Assembly: GCF_019429565.1 (NCBI RefSeq) | Contig: NZ_JAHXSA010000001.1 | Coordinates: 1,302,001 to 1,366,000, forward strand | Length of the DNA stretch: 64,000 nucleotides | Source: Schaalia sp. ORNL0103 | GTDB lineage: Bacteria > Actinomycetota > Actinomycetes > Actinomycetales > Actinomycetaceae | Direction of reading: 5' to 3' | Program-made: the position numbers and the translations under genes | Part shown: piece by piece, positions 41,467 to 50,387 of the stretch | How the letters are laid out: each line of letters begins with the position of its first letter | Position numbering within the stretch: the stretch's first letter is position 1 | Notes under the pieces: generated by a model | What the model was told of the DNA's origin: nothing | Seen by the model: the letters and a program-made list of their open reading frames with translations, nothing else | The model's database searches: none

Positions 41467-42630
41467 ATGGCGACCACTCACCCCCGCCTTCCCCACGACA
41501 CAACCAGACCACCCGCTTGCTCATGGCGCGGTCTCCTCGTCGATTCGGCGCGCACATTCTGGCCGGTCCCCACCATGGAATTACTCCTGACCGTCATGGC
41601 CCGCTACCACTTCAACGTCTTGCACTGGCACCTCACCGACAACACCGGGTGGCGTATGCGTGTGCCCGGATACCCCATGCTGACCGCGATCGGCGGAAAC
41701 ATCCCGCGTCAACCCAGCGACTGGTACGACCCCGAGTGCGCTCCCGGCCGAAAAGGCTCATGGCGGCTCACTCCCGCACACTCGACCCAAGGTTTCTACT
41801 CGGACGCCAACATACGCCACCTCGTCAACTTTGCAGCGGCGCGCGACATCCGTATCGTTCCGGAAATTTCCATCCCCTCCCGCGCCGGAGCCGCGATCCG
41901 CGCCTATCCTCACCTAGGAAACCCCGCCCTCGTCAACGAGGCACCCCACGGGGTCAACCAAACGCTCTGGCCCAGCGCCGCCTCTCTCAACTTCGTCGAA
42001 GCTGCGTTTCATCACGCCTGCTCCCTCTTCCCCTCACCAACCATCCACATCGGGGGAGCAACGACCGACTGGACACCATGGGAATCCGATTCCTCCCTCA
42101 TACGCGCAGGACTCACCTCCGGCGCAGCGATCGAGCGGCTCTTTATCGACCGAGCGCTGCGCACTCTCCACTTTCACGGCAGACGCGCGGCCGCCTGGGA
42201 CGGCCTCACGAAGGCCTATCCAACACCCCCACCGGGAACCACTCTCCTTGCCAACCGTCCCGGGAACGCTGGACGTCGGGCCGCCGAATCTTCTGGAGCT
42301 CCGTGGGTACTGGCGGACGCCGACATTCTCACCCTCAGCCACCCTGGGCGAACCAACAGCCCCCTCGAGCCCGCCCACACTCTCTTCAACAACCTCACCC
42401 ACGCGTTGCGCGGGGAGCGGCTGAAAGGAGTTGAGGCCGTGGCGTGGTCCTCAACCGTCACCACCCCGGACATCCTCTTCTATCATCTCCTCCCCAGGCT
42501 CCTCGTCGTCGCGGAAGCGGCATGGCACGGGGAGGACTCCCTGCCTTGGGACAAGCTGGCGCCGCTCGTCGAGCAGGAGATGGCACACCTGCGGCGCTCA
42601 GTCCCCTACTGGAATCCACAACGGCCATGA
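41467..42630 (+). CDS. GH20 beta-N-acetylhexosaminidase homologue lacking the catalytic Asp-Glu pair
   Basis: 387 aa. Clear GH20 barrel: RGLLVDSARTFWPV near residue 21, NVLHWHLTDNTGWRMRVPGYP near 55-75, QGFYSDANIRHLV. The family catalytic motif HIGGDE is replaced by HIGGATTDW near residues 195-203, and the preceding PEIDMPGH-type loop reads PEISIPSRAG. No GH20b domain or signal peptide is present. It is therefore probably inactive as a hexosaminidase, perhaps a sugar-binding relic. AAGGAG precedes the ATG by 5 nt, with TACACT farther upstream as a -10 candidate. Confidence 0.75.
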   Translation: MATTHPRLPHDTTRPPACSWRGLLVDSARTFWPVPTMELLLTVMARYHFNVLHWHLTDNTGWRMRVPGYPMLTAIGGNIPRQPSDWYDPECAPGRKGSWRLTPAHSTQGFYSDANIRHLVNFAAARDIRIVPEISIPSRAGAAIRAYPHLGNPALVNEAPHGVNQTLWPSAASLNFVEAAFHHACSLFPSPTIHIGGATTDWTPWESDSSLIRAGLTSGAAIERLFIDRALRTLHFHGRRAAAWDGLTKAYPTPPPGTTLLANRPGNAGRRAAESSGAPWVLADADILTLSHPGRTNSPLEPAHTLFNNLTHALRGERLKGVEAVAWSSTVTTPDILFYHLLPRLLVVAEAAWHGEDSLPWDKLAPLVEQEMAHLRRSVPYWNPQRP

Positions 42631-42634
42631 TGAA

Positions 42635-42665
42635 GGGCCGCGCACCCGAGTCGAATGCGCGGCCC
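42635..42665 (+). terminator. Hairpin after the GH20-like gene
   Basis: GGGCCGCGCA (42635-42644) pairs perfectly with TGCGCGGCCC (42656-42665), 4 nt after the stop. There is no T-run, so termination strength is uncertain. It differs from the CCGGCCTCGT hairpins used elsewhere. Confidence 0.55.
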
Positions 42666-42730
42666 CGTGCCCCCTAGCGGGGCAGGATTCGGAGCAGGCA
42701 TGAACCCGCCCCACTAGGACTATGAAGGTG

Positions 42731-43186
42731 CTACGACCAGGCTTTCAGACGCTCAGCGAGAGCGCGTGCTGCAGCATCCAAACGCTCGGCTTCCTGGGCG
42801 TCCCCACCCCTGACCGCACGCCAGTAGGAAACTTTCGTCCGCAAGAACTCACGACGCAGCTCAAGAATCTGCGCCTCTTCCCGCAAGCGCTCATCCTGCT
42901 GCTCCAGCAAGGTGATGAACTCGGAAATATCACGCTCGCCACCAAGGCCCGAGCGAACGTACTCACGCATATCAGCAATCGACATGCCGGACGCCGACAG
43001 GCACGACACCCACGTCAACAGCTCAAGGTCGTCTTCCTGATAGATGCGGTGACCGCTCGAAGGGTCACGCGCGATGGCAGGAATGACGCTCACATCCTCG
43101 TAGTAACGCAGGGTGGACGCGGGCAGCCCAACAAGCGCCGCTACCTCCTTGATGGAGTACGTGCGCCCGGAGCCTGTCCCTACCAT
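42731..43186 (-). CDS. MerR-family transcriptional regulator
   Basis: 151 aa. N-terminal winged helix: YSIKEVAALVGLPASTLRYYED (about 10-31), then the wing GHRIYQEDDLELL; a coiled-coil dimerisation helix (about 95-150) and no effector domain with Cys ligands, so not a metal sensor of the classical kind. The start at 43186 is 6 nt after TAGGGT (leaderless). Its promoter has the 19-bp spacer with a central dyad that MerR proteins bind, so autoregulation is likely. Divergence or target genes are not evident; the GNAT gene upstream is in the same direction. Confidence 0.9.
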   Translation of the reverse strand: MVGTGSGRTYSIKEVAALVGLPASTLRYYEDVSVIPAIARDPSSGHRIYQEDDLELLTWVSCLSASGMSIADMREYVRSGLGGERDISEFITLLEQQDERLREEAQILELRREFLRTKVSYWRAVRGGDAQEAERLDAAARALAERLKAWS

Positions 43187-43223
43187 AGCTTCACCCTAAA
43201 AGACCTCAAGTCCTTGAAGTCAA
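43187..43223 (-). promoter_or_regulatory. MerR-type promoter with 19-bp spacer and dyad
   Basis: On the minus strand: TTGACT (43223-43218), a 19-nt spacer and TAGGGT (43198-43193), then 6 nt to the ATG. ACTTCAA and TTGAGGT form an imperfect dyad centred in the spacer. Nineteen-bp spacing with a dyad is the hallmark of promoters that MerR regulators activate by DNA distortion. Confidence 0.7.
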
Positions 43224-43333
43224 GCGGAAGTGCGGGACGTGCATCACGCGCTGCGACCTGCACAAAGACACAAGCACCCTTCTATCGCCGCACAGGGTTG
43301 AGAATCGGCACAAAACGCCTCAGCGCACCTGCG

Positions 43334-43960
43334 CTAGAGAAGCTCTGCACGCCTCTGGAAAGCCCAGATAGGACAGGTCTCCTCACGCATATGAACGTCG
43401 ACGCGGTCGAGAAGTTCACAACCGCCATTGAGATAGAAACGCGCATTCTTTTCCGTCGAGGTCACGAATCCGTATGCACGCCCACCACGCTTAGCCACAT
43501 AATCCGGCAGGACCTTGGAGACCAGCCAGCGCCCCACACCACGGCCTCGCATGCTCGCATCAACGGAGAGAACCTCGAGATACCAGTCGAAATCGCCATT
43601 ATCGATGGCGATCTGATCAGATCGCTCGGTCGCGTCAAGGAAATCAGCCACGAGGCGCGGGGAAGCATAGCGGAAGAGCTCATAGCCTCCGCTGACGAAG
43701 CTACGCACCACACCAACCTTGCGATCGTGCATGAGCGCCGTTGCGACAACACGCCCCTCACACTCCACGACAAGCGCGTGACGCACCCATTGATAGGAGG
43801 ACGCGAGCATACGATTGATCGCGGCCAGGCATTGCGGGTAACGGTCCGGCCGGTAGAGGTAGGGCTTGAGCATGATGTGCAGCGGATAGTCGAGGAATCC
43901 CTCGGTGATAATGCGCGTCATTTCAGGAATATCATCGCGCGTAGCAGGTCGACACTTCAC
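43334..43960 (-). CDS. GNAT-family N-acetyltransferase
   Basis: 208 aa. GNAT core: VVECEGRVVATALM (strands 2-4), YLEVLSVDASMRGRGVGRWLVSKVL with the acetyl-CoA loop R/G-x-x-G-x-G/A at about 130-140, and AYGFVTSTEKNARFYLNGGCELLD. Acetylates an unknown amine. GTG start with AAGGGG 6 nt upstream. Upstream of merR in the same direction with a 147-bp gap, so possibly, but not certainly, part of its regulon. The 240 bp upstream (43961-44201) have no gene. Confidence 0.85.
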   Translation of the reverse strand: MKCRPATRDDIPEMTRIITEGFLDYPLHIMLKPYLYRPDRYPQCLAAINRMLASSYQWVRHALVVECEGRVVATALMHDRKVGVVRSFVSGGYELFRYASPRLVADFLDATERSDQIAIDNGDFDWYLEVLSVDASMRGRGVGRWLVSKVLPDYVAKRGGRAYGFVTSTEKNARFYLNGGCELLDRVDVHMREETCPIWAFQRRAELL

Positions 43961-44201
43961 GAGCTACCCCTTCATCGACATGGACATATGAGCAATTTAC
44001 TATCGAAAACCTAACTGCAGGTAGACACCTGTCATCCTACGGGATAGACGCCGATCTGGCCTTGTCAACGAGGTGTATTTTTCTTTGTCACTCAGCGGTC
44101 TTTCACTTGACGATCGGTCAGGTATTCTCACGCACACTCCCCCTCGTTGCTTTGTATCCACGAACGGACGATAATCGAGTGGTTCATATCAGGAGGACTG
44201 C

Positions 44202-47108
44202 ATGCGACTCTTTCGCGCCCTGTGCGCCACGCTCGGGGCACTGCTCATCGTGTCGACGCTACCGTCGGGGGCCTATGCCGCCGACGGGCCGACGCTGTCA
44301 GAGACATTCGTTCTGACCAAGGACGGCCAGCTCGTCGACACGCTGACGATCATCGACCCGTCGCGGACGATGAGCGAGTCGGCGTGCCAGCCATACGCCG
44401 GCAAGTCGTCGGACCAGCACGTTGAGTTCGTGACGCGCGACGACGCGACCGTGTGCCACATGCAACTCATGTACACGAACGCTCAGAATGAATCTGAGTT
44501 CTCTATCGAGGACTCAGGCGAGTTCGTCATGACCGCTCACGCCGAGCGCACACTCACCGAGTCTCGAAAGTTGTTCCACCCGGACCTGACGCTGAAGTCT
44601 CTGTCCCTGAGCGTCGAGGGAGAGGTGCAGTCCTCCACCGCGGGCGCTTCGACATCTGCGGCGACATACGAGGGCCGCACGTTCTCCGTCACCTCGTGGA
44701 CCGACACCGTGCCCCAAATGATCACCGTGAAGGGCTCTCTCACCCCTGGCGGAGACCCCAGTGCCGCGGCGACGACGAATGCACTGAAGGATCCGTGGGG
44801 CGTGACCCCGATGCCTGCCTCGGCCTCGGCGAGCCCGAGCGCAGCGCCGACGGCGGGCGCTGCCGCCGCACCCGAGTCCTCCGATCCTCCGATCGCTCTT
44901 CTCATCGGTCTCATCGTTGGCCTCGTCCTTCTTGTCATCGGCATCGTGGTTGTCGTCTACGTTGTGCGCGCCAAGCGCGGCAAGAAAGCCACATCCGGAA
45001 CGCAGGCTACAGCCCCGGCTTCTCATGTACGCGGTCCCTCTCCTGATCGTGGGAGCAAGGGCGTGGAGCACTACGCTCCTGCGACACCGATTGCGCCCAC
45101 CCCTACGTCCGCTCCTGCTCCGGCTCCCACCGAGCATCCTTCGGCCTCGATGAATCCTCCGCAGCCGACACCGCGTGACACCGGTTTCACGTGGGAGCAC
45201 AAGTCGCGCCCGAAGCCCGCCGCTGCTCCTGCAGCTGCGACCCCGGAGGCTCCCAAGAGGCGACGCTCGCGCAAGGACCACAGGCCCGCAGTCTTCCCTG
45301 AGCGCCCTGCCCAGCCGATGACCGGTCAGCCGATGCCTACCGCCGACATGGCCAGCGGCCCCCTCCAGGCCCCGATGACTGACGTTTCTCAGCGCAGCGT
45401 GGCCCCGGTCGCACCCCCTGCTTCCCCGCAGGCTCCTACCGTCGCACCGGCCCCGACCACCACTCCGACACCCACGCAAGCGTCCCAGCCGCCCGTCGTG
45501 CCGGCGCCGCAGGCCGCAGCAACGGCACCACGGCAAGAGACTCACACGGAGTCCACCTCTGAATCCTCGCTTCGTCGTCGTTCGCGCCAGGCCGCGGAGG
45601 CTCAGCCAGCGGCCGACGTTCAGCCGGCGTTCCCGAGCAGACGTTCACAGCGTCAGGCGGTCCGCGACGCGCATGTTCCTCAGCCCATTCCGGCCCCCGA
45701 AGAAGCACCTGCGGCACAGCAGGTGCCGATTCCCGTGCCCATGCCTCCCGTTCCGCCCGTGCCGCCGCCTCCCACGAGCGCCATCGACGCTTCCGAGACG
45801 ATGCTGATCCCGAAGGTGCGCCAGGCTGCTATTCCAATGCCCGAACCGGTCGTCGAGCCCGAGGCGATTGCCAAACCCGAGGCGGTCGCTGTGGTCGAGC
45901 CCGAGCCGGTCGCGGAACCCGAACCGGTCGTCGAACCCGAGCCGGTCGCTGTGGTCGAGCCCGAGCCGATCGTCGAACCGGAACCCGTCGCAGTAGTCGA
46001 GCCCGAGCCGATCGTCGAACCGGAACCCGTCGTCGAGCCCGAAGCAATCGCCGAACCCGAGCCGGTCGCGGAACCCGAACCCGAACCGATCGCCGAACCC
46101 GAGCCGATCCTGGAACCCGAGCCGGTCGCTGTGGTCGAGCCCGAGCCGGTCGCGGAACCCGAACCGGTCGTCGAGCCCGAGCCGGTCGCTGTGGTCGAGC
46201 CCGAGCCGGTCGTCGAACCGGAACCCGTCGCAGTAGTCGAGCCCGAGCCGATCGTTGAACCGGAACCCGTCGTCGAGCCCGAGCCGATCGCTGTGGTCGA
46301 GCCCGAGCCGGTCGCTGTGGTCGAGCCCGAGCCGGTCGCTGTGGTCGAGCCCGAGCCGGTCGCGGAACCCGTCGCAGTAGTCAAGCCCGAACCGGTCGTC
46401 GAACCGGAACCCGTCGTCGAGCCCGAAGCGATTGCCGAACCCGAGCCGGTCGCTGTGGTCGAGCCCGAGCCGATCCTGGAACCCAAGCCGGTCGCTGTGG
46501 TCGAGCCCGAGCCGATCATCGAACCGGAACCCGTCGCAGTAGTCGAGCCCGAACCGATCGCCGAGCCCGAGCCCGTCGTGGAACCCGCCCCGGCCTCGTC
46601 CACGTCGTTTATTGATGACGCGGAGATGCCGACCGCACAGATTCGTCGTGTCCGTCGAGTAAGGCCCGCGGACTGGGGGACGCCCGAACCGGCCACGCCG
46701 GCACAACAGCCCGAGCCCGCCCCTCAGGTGTCCGCGCCCCCGATGACGCCGGCTCCGTTCGAGCAGAGTGCGCCCGCCATGCCTTCGGTCGTCGAGCAGC
46801 CGCAGGCACCCGCGTCCCCGCAGATGCCCGCCCCCCTCCAGACGCCGACAGCTCCGGCCCCCTTCCAAGAGGACTGGAACGCGGAGATCTCGCAGAAGAA
46901 GGAAGCCCCGCGCGAGCAGGAAGGCGACAAGAAGCGCCGCAGGCTCTGGGGCTGGGGCAAGCGCCGCAAGAAGCGCAACGAGGCCGCCGTCTCGCCCGAA
47001 CCCGAGATCGACGAGCCGATTGAGTCCTCGCACGCGCCGATGATTTCGGTCGACGCGCAGGACGAGGATGACTGGAACGACTGGCAGAACTGGAACTCGC
47101 GCAGCTAA
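44202..47108 (+). CDS. Large LppM-like membrane protein with Pro-Glu-Pro repeat cytosolic region
   Basis: 968 aa. Signal peptide 1-27, an extracellular LppM-like domain with a Cys pair (SACQPY, TVCHMQ), a Ser/Ala/Pro linker, and one strong membrane helix (about 230-255). The remaining 700 residues would be cytosolic: a Pro/Ala-rich stretch, a tract of EPEPV-type repeats (about 547-796), another Pro/Ala stretch, a basic patch ([16 protein letters not shown]) and an acidic, Trp-containing end. N-terminal plan shared with 38838-39728. ATG with AGGAGG 6 nt upstream. A structural or scaffolding role at the envelope is possible; no function is established. Confidence 0.7.
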   Translation: MRLFRALCATLGALLIVSTLPSGAYAADGPTLSETFVLTKDGQLVDTLTIIDPSRTMSESACQPYAGKSSDQHVEFVTRDDATVCHMQLMYTNAQNESEFSIEDSGEFVMTAHAERTLTESRKLFHPDLTLKSLSLSVEGEVQSSTAGASTSAATYEGRTFSVTSWTDTVPQMITVKGSLTPGGDPSAAATTNALKDPWGVTPMPASASASPSAAPTAGAAAAPESSDPPIALLIGLIVGLVLLVIGIVVVVYVVRAKRGKKATSGTQATAPASHVRGPSPDRGSKGVEHYAPATPIAPTPTSAPAPAPTEHPSASMNPPQPTPRDTGFTWEHKSRPKPAAAPAAATPEAPKRRRSRKDHRPAVFPERPAQPMTGQPMPTADMASGPLQAPMTDVSQRSVAPVAPPASPQAPTVAPAPTTTPTPTQASQPPVVPAPQAAATAPRQETHTESTSESSLRRRSRQAAEAQPAADVQPAFPSRRSQRQAVRDAHVPQPIPAPEEAPAAQQVPIPVPMPPVPPVPPPPTSAIDASETMLIPKVRQAAIPMPEPVVEPEAIAKPEAVAVVEPEPVAEPEPVVEPEPVAVVEPEPIVEPEPVAVVEPEPIVEPEPVVEPEAIAEPEPVAEPEPEPIAEPEPILEPEPVAVVEPEPVAEPEPVVEPEPVAVVEPEPVVEPEPVAVVEPEPIVEPEPVVEPEPIAVVEPEPVAVVEPEPVAVVEPEPVAEPVAVVKPEPVVEPEPVVEPEAIAEPEPVAVVEPEPILEPKPVAVVEPEPIIEPEPVAVVEPEPIAEPEPVVEPAPASSTSFIDDAEMPTAQIRRVRRVRPADWGTPEPATPAQQPEPAPQVSAPPMTPAPFEQSAPAMPSVVEQPQAPASPQMPAPLQTPTAPAPFQEDWNAEISQKKEAPREQEGDKKRRRLWGWGKRRKKRNEAAVSPEPEIDEPIESSHAPMISVDAQDEDDWNDWQNWNSRS
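45841..46590 (+). repeat. Coding minisatellite ([13 protein letters not shown] repeats)
   Basis: About 750 bp of degenerate tandem units such as GTCGAGCCCGAGCCG and GAACCGGAACCCGTC, encoding EPEP(V/I) blocks separated by V, A, AVV or VV. Long near-identical stretches at DNA level (for example around 45900-46010 and 46140-46260) suggest recent expansion, and length variation between strains is expected. All reading frames stay open, so long antisense frames here are spurious. Confidence 0.9.
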
Positions 47109-47126
47109 GCGAGCGCCGGGGTGCGC

Positions 47127-48215
47127 CTACAGGCGACTCTCGGCCTCAGCAAGCTCGACGTAGCGCGCGAGCTCCTCGTCGAGATCGTCCAGATCATCCG
47201 TCCCGTCGGACGGAGCCTCAGCCTCCGCGTCTGATTCCTCCTGCCCGTAGCGCTCCAACAGGAGGCGCTCTCGGTAGAGATTGTCCGCCGTCATGCCGAT
47301 GTTCCGCATGAGGGACGCGTTGAGGACCATACCCACGACAATGCCGATAATCGGCAGGATCTGCGCCATCTTCATGCCGACGAGGCGCGCTCCGAGGGCC
47401 GCGAACAAGGAGTTCACGGATGCGGTCAGCGCGTTGTTTCCGACGCTCCCCATCGATCCGCGCTTGGTCATCTTGCGCACCACCTTGTTAAACATGCGCA
47501 TCGAGGTCTCCTTCTCGACGGCATGGTCATCAACCGTGCTACGCGGGGCGATCGCCTGGGATAAAACCATCGCGGAGAACAGCTTTTCCGCTGGATCCTT
47601 CGTGTCATACCCGTAGTACGCAGCCGTGTGCGACACGAGGCGCGCAGAGGAGGCCAAGAACGTCGCGATATCGAGGCCGATTGCCCCCATGATCACGCCG
47701 ATACCGGGTGCCGAAGCGATGCCCAGGCCAAGGAGAGCCGCAACCGCCCCTCCCGTCGCGAATATGCTGCTCACCGCTCCTTCCGTCGCGGTAACGACGG
47801 CATATCCCACCTTCAGGTGGGGCCTGACCAATTGGATCTCTGTCAGGTTCAGGTTTCGGATGTCCTCGAGACACTCCACGTCGTTGCCGGCCCTGCGATA
47901 CGCCTTCACAATTCGTTCGCGTCGGACCGATGATTCGGCGGCTGATGTCGCCTTCTCGACAAGCCCCAAAACAGCCGATGAGATCCAGCCCGCAATCGCA
48001 GCCACACCGGGGATTTTGCGCGCGAGGCCAACCACTTTTTTCAAAGGGGTGAGCACGTACGAACGGATGCGCTGAGTGATGACTCGAGGACTATGAGGGT
48101 TGACCTGAGCGGCCTTCCATTCCTGGATCGCATCCCACTGAGCACGATCGCCGTCGGTCATGCGCTGCCGAATATCGTCGCGGGTGCTGTTCTCTTCCTC
48201 CGGCTGATCTGTCAT
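47127..48215 (-). CDS. EcsC-family protein
   Basis: 362 aa. An N-terminal charged region (MTDGDRAQWDAIQEWK) is followed by hydrophobic, Gly/Ala-rich segments: GGAVAALLGLGIASAPGIGV, the EcsC-like HTAAYYGYD, and near the C-terminus LPIIGIVVGMVLNASLMRNIG then LYRERLL. An acidic tail follows. EcsC proteins are membrane-associated and linked in Bacillus to an ABC exporter; their function is poorly known. A close paralogue lies 65 bp upstream at 48281-49339. TAGGCT ends 6 nt before the ATG, so it has a separate leaderless promoter. Confidence 0.75.
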   Translation of the reverse strand: MTDQPEEENSTRDDIRQRMTDGDRAQWDAIQEWKAAQVNPHSPRVITQRIRSYVLTPLKKVVGLARKIPGVAAIAGWISSAVLGLVEKATSAAESSVRRERIVKAYRRAGNDVECLEDIRNLNLTEIQLVRPHLKVGYAVVTATEGAVSSIFATGGAVAALLGLGIASAPGIGVIMGAIGLDIATFLASSARLVSHTAAYYGYDTKDPAEKLFSAMVLSQAIAPRSTVDDHAVEKETSMRMFNKVVRKMTKRGSMGSVGNNALTASVNSLFAALGARLVGMKMAQILPIIGIVVGMVLNASLMRNIGMTADNLYRERLLLERYGQEESDAEAEAPSDGTDDLDDLDEELARYVELAEAESRL

Positions 48216-48280
48216 ACCCCAAGCCTACCCGACCAAGACAAAGCGGCCCACGCCACAGAGCGAGCGGGATTGCGGCTCTC

Positions 48281-49339
48281 CTACGGGCGACTCTCGGCCT
48301 CGGCGATCTCCACGTAGCGCGCGATGTCTGCGCTCAGCTCCTGGCTATCGGCAGGCCTCGCCAGGTCCGTCGAGGCACCATCGGAGGTCTCCACGCGGCC
48401 ATAGCGTTCGGCGAGGAAGCGCTCGCGATACAGATGATCGGCGGTCTCACCGATGGTGCGCATGAGGGCGGCATTGAGCCCGGCGCTCACGACGACTCCC
48501 GCGACAGGGACGATCTGCGCGAGCTTGCGAGACGCCAGACGCACACCCATTGCGCTGAAGAGAGAGTTCATCGCGCTCACGACCACGTTGCCGCCGAGGC
48601 CGTCGAGCGAACCGCGCCGGGCAAGGTCACGCATCACCTTGTTGAAGGCCAGCATCGTCGTCTGCTTTTCGACGACGAAATCGTGGCCGCTGCCCGTCGG
48701 GTCGATCGCCTGCGAGAGCACCATCGTGGAGAAGAGTCGCTCCGTGGGGTCCTCCGAGTCGTAGCCGTAGTAAGCGGCCGTGTGTGCAACGAGGCGCGTC
48801 GCAGCGGCCAGGAAGGTCGTGATATCGACGGCGATAGCCGAGGCCGTGACCCCCACTCCCGGGGCGGAGGCCACGCCCATGCCGAGCACGGCAGCAACGG
48901 AGCCACCCGAGGCGAACACGCCGCTCACCGCTCCCTCGGCGGCCGCGGTCGTCGCATAGGCCAGGCCCAGGCGGGGCTTGACGGCGAGGACGTCGTCGAG
49001 CGACAGCGAGCGGATGTCCTGCAGGGACCGCACGTCAAAGCCCGCGGAACGGTAGGCCTTGAGGATGCGCTTGCGGCGCACCGAGGCCTCGGATGCGGAG
49101 GCTGCCAGCTCGACGAGGCCGAGGGCAGCGGAGGACACGGTTCGGGTGAGTGCCTCACCGCCGGGCACCTTGCGCGCGATAGACACCGCCTTACCCAGGG
49201 GTGCGAGGGCCGCCGAGCGGACGCGCTGCGAGATGACGCGGGGGCGCATCGGGCGCATCTGAGTGTCCTTCCACCGCTGGATTTCATCCCACTGGGCGGC
49301 GTCGGACTCGCTCATGCGTGCGCGCAGATCGTCAGACAT
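48281..49339 (-). CDS. EcsC-family protein, paralogue of the preceding gene
   Basis: 352 aa, collinear with 47127-48215: RMSESDAAQWDEIQRWK, RVISQRVRS, ASGGSVAAVLGMGVASAPGVGV, HTAAYYGYD, VPVAGVVVSAGLNAALMRTIG, LYRERFLAERYG and an end (IARYVEIAEAESR) almost identical to that of its neighbour (LARYVELAEAESR). This is a tandem duplication. ATG with GGGGAGAG 2-3 nt upstream of the usual window. Probably associated with the membrane through the hydrophobic segments. Function unknown. Confidence 0.75.
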   Translation of the reverse strand: MSDDLRARMSESDAAQWDEIQRWKDTQMRPMRPRVISQRVRSAALAPLGKAVSIARKVPGGEALTRTVSSAALGLVELAASASEASVRRKRILKAYRSAGFDVRSLQDIRSLSLDDVLAVKPRLGLAYATTAAAEGAVSGVFASGGSVAAVLGMGVASAPGVGVTASAIAVDITTFLAAATRLVAHTAAYYGYDSEDPTERLFSTMVLSQAIDPTGSGHDFVVEKQTTMLAFNKVMRDLARRGSLDGLGGNVVVSAMNSLFSAMGVRLASRKLAQIVPVAGVVVSAGLNAALMRTIGETADHLYRERFLAERYGRVETSDGASTDLARPADSQELSADIARYVEIAEAESRP

Positions 49340-49478
49340 GCTCTCCCCGTTTCTCTCGCTGGAGCTAACTCACCAACACTACACAGTGAGGGCCGAGATC
49401 GGCGCTATGGCACGTCCGCGTCCCCTGTTATGCTTGTGACCTGGTAGTCAGATTCGGCCTCGATACGAAGGAGCTTCC

Positions 49479-50297
49479 GTGGAATCTCGTGAGTCGCTCA
49501 TCAACCAGATTGCTCTTCTCCATGAGGAGAAGGAACACCAGAAGATCATCGCGCTCATCGAGGGACAGCCCCCGGCCGCGATGGACTACGAGCTGACCAG
49601 CCTTCTGGCACGCGCCTACATCAACTACGCCCAGCCCTACATGGATTCCTTCCAGGAACACATCAAGCACGCGGTGGAGCTGCTGCGCAGCGTTGAGGCC
49701 GAGGGCATGGCGGACCCGCAGTGGTACTACCGCATCGGCACTGCCCTCTACTGGCAGGACGAGGAAGAAAGCGCCATGACGTACCTGGAGCAGTGCCTCG
49801 CGATGGATCCGACCCACGAGGACGCTCCGCAGGTCATCGAGGAGTGCAAGCGCGCCCTCGAGCGTCGCACAGTCGTGCGTCCCCTCGACATGCGTGCGCT
49901 TGTCGACTTCTTCGAGCGCAACGACTACAGGTACGAGGTCGAGGACAATCGCCTGCGCACAGGCTTCACGAACGGCTACTACGTGTTCTCCGTGATCGAC
50001 GACGGCGCGGACCTGAGCATGTGGGGCGGCATCCGCGAGGATGTGTCGATGGAGCTGCGCCCGCGTCTCATCCAGGCGTGCAACGACTGGAACGCGGCCA
50101 CCAAGTGGCCCAAGGTCTACGTGGCGACGCTGGACGACGGCACGCAGCGCGTGTGCGCCGAGCAGTTCGTCTCGTCTCGCTACGGCATGACTGACGCGCA
50201 GGTGTCGATCAACATCGACCGTTTCATTTCCGCGTCCGAGTCCTTCTTCAAGGAGCAGATCGAGCGCATCCCCGCACTGGGTGGCGCGAGCGAGTAA
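49479..50297 (+). CDS. TPR-YbjN domain protein
   Basis: 272 aa. The N-terminal half is helical with TPR-like repeats (YELTSLLARAYINYAQPY, PQWYYRIGTALYWQDEEESAMTYLEQCLAMDP). From about residue 132 a YbjN domain follows: DFFERNDYRYEVEDNRLRTGF, NGYYVFSVID, NDWNAATKWPKVYVA, SINIDRFISASESFF. YbjN domains resemble type III secretion chaperone folds and are usually protein-binding adaptors. GTG start with AAGGAG 5 nt upstream and TATGCT at about 49431 as a -10. Transcribed away from the EcsC pair. Confidence 0.85.
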   Translation: MESRESLINQIALLHEEKEHQKIIALIEGQPPAAMDYELTSLLARAYINYAQPYMDSFQEHIKHAVELLRSVEAEGMADPQWYYRIGTALYWQDEEESAMTYLEQCLAMDPTHEDAPQVIEECKRALERRTVVRPLDMRALVDFFERNDYRYEVEDNRLRTGFTNGYYVFSVIDDGADLSMWGGIREDVSMELRPRLIQACNDWNAATKWPKVYVATLDDGTQRVCAEQFVSSRYGMTDAQVSINIDRFISASESFFKEQIERIPALGGASE

Positions 50298-50315
50298 CGC
50301 TCGCACAGAAACGTT

Positions 50316-50347
50316 CCCCGGCCTCGTCTTTTCGGACGAGGCCGGGG
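50316..50347. terminator. Bidirectional intrinsic terminator
   Basis: CCCCGGCCTCGTC (50316-50328) pairs perfectly with GACGAGGCCGGGG (50335-50347) around TTTTCG, followed by TTCGTTA. Both arms are exact 12-mer copies; it lies between convergent genes. Confidence 0.9.
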
Positions 50348-50387
50348 TTCGTTATGCGATCACTGCCCGACGCGCTGCGCCAATGCT

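Noticed and set aside
45645-47033. Long antisense reading frames (462 and 338 residues) with DRLGLDH- or SGSTT-like repeats
   Set aside because: They are the mirror of the Pro-Glu-Pro tract; the repeat composition keeps all frames open. The + strand gene has a signal peptide, a ribosome site and domain structure.
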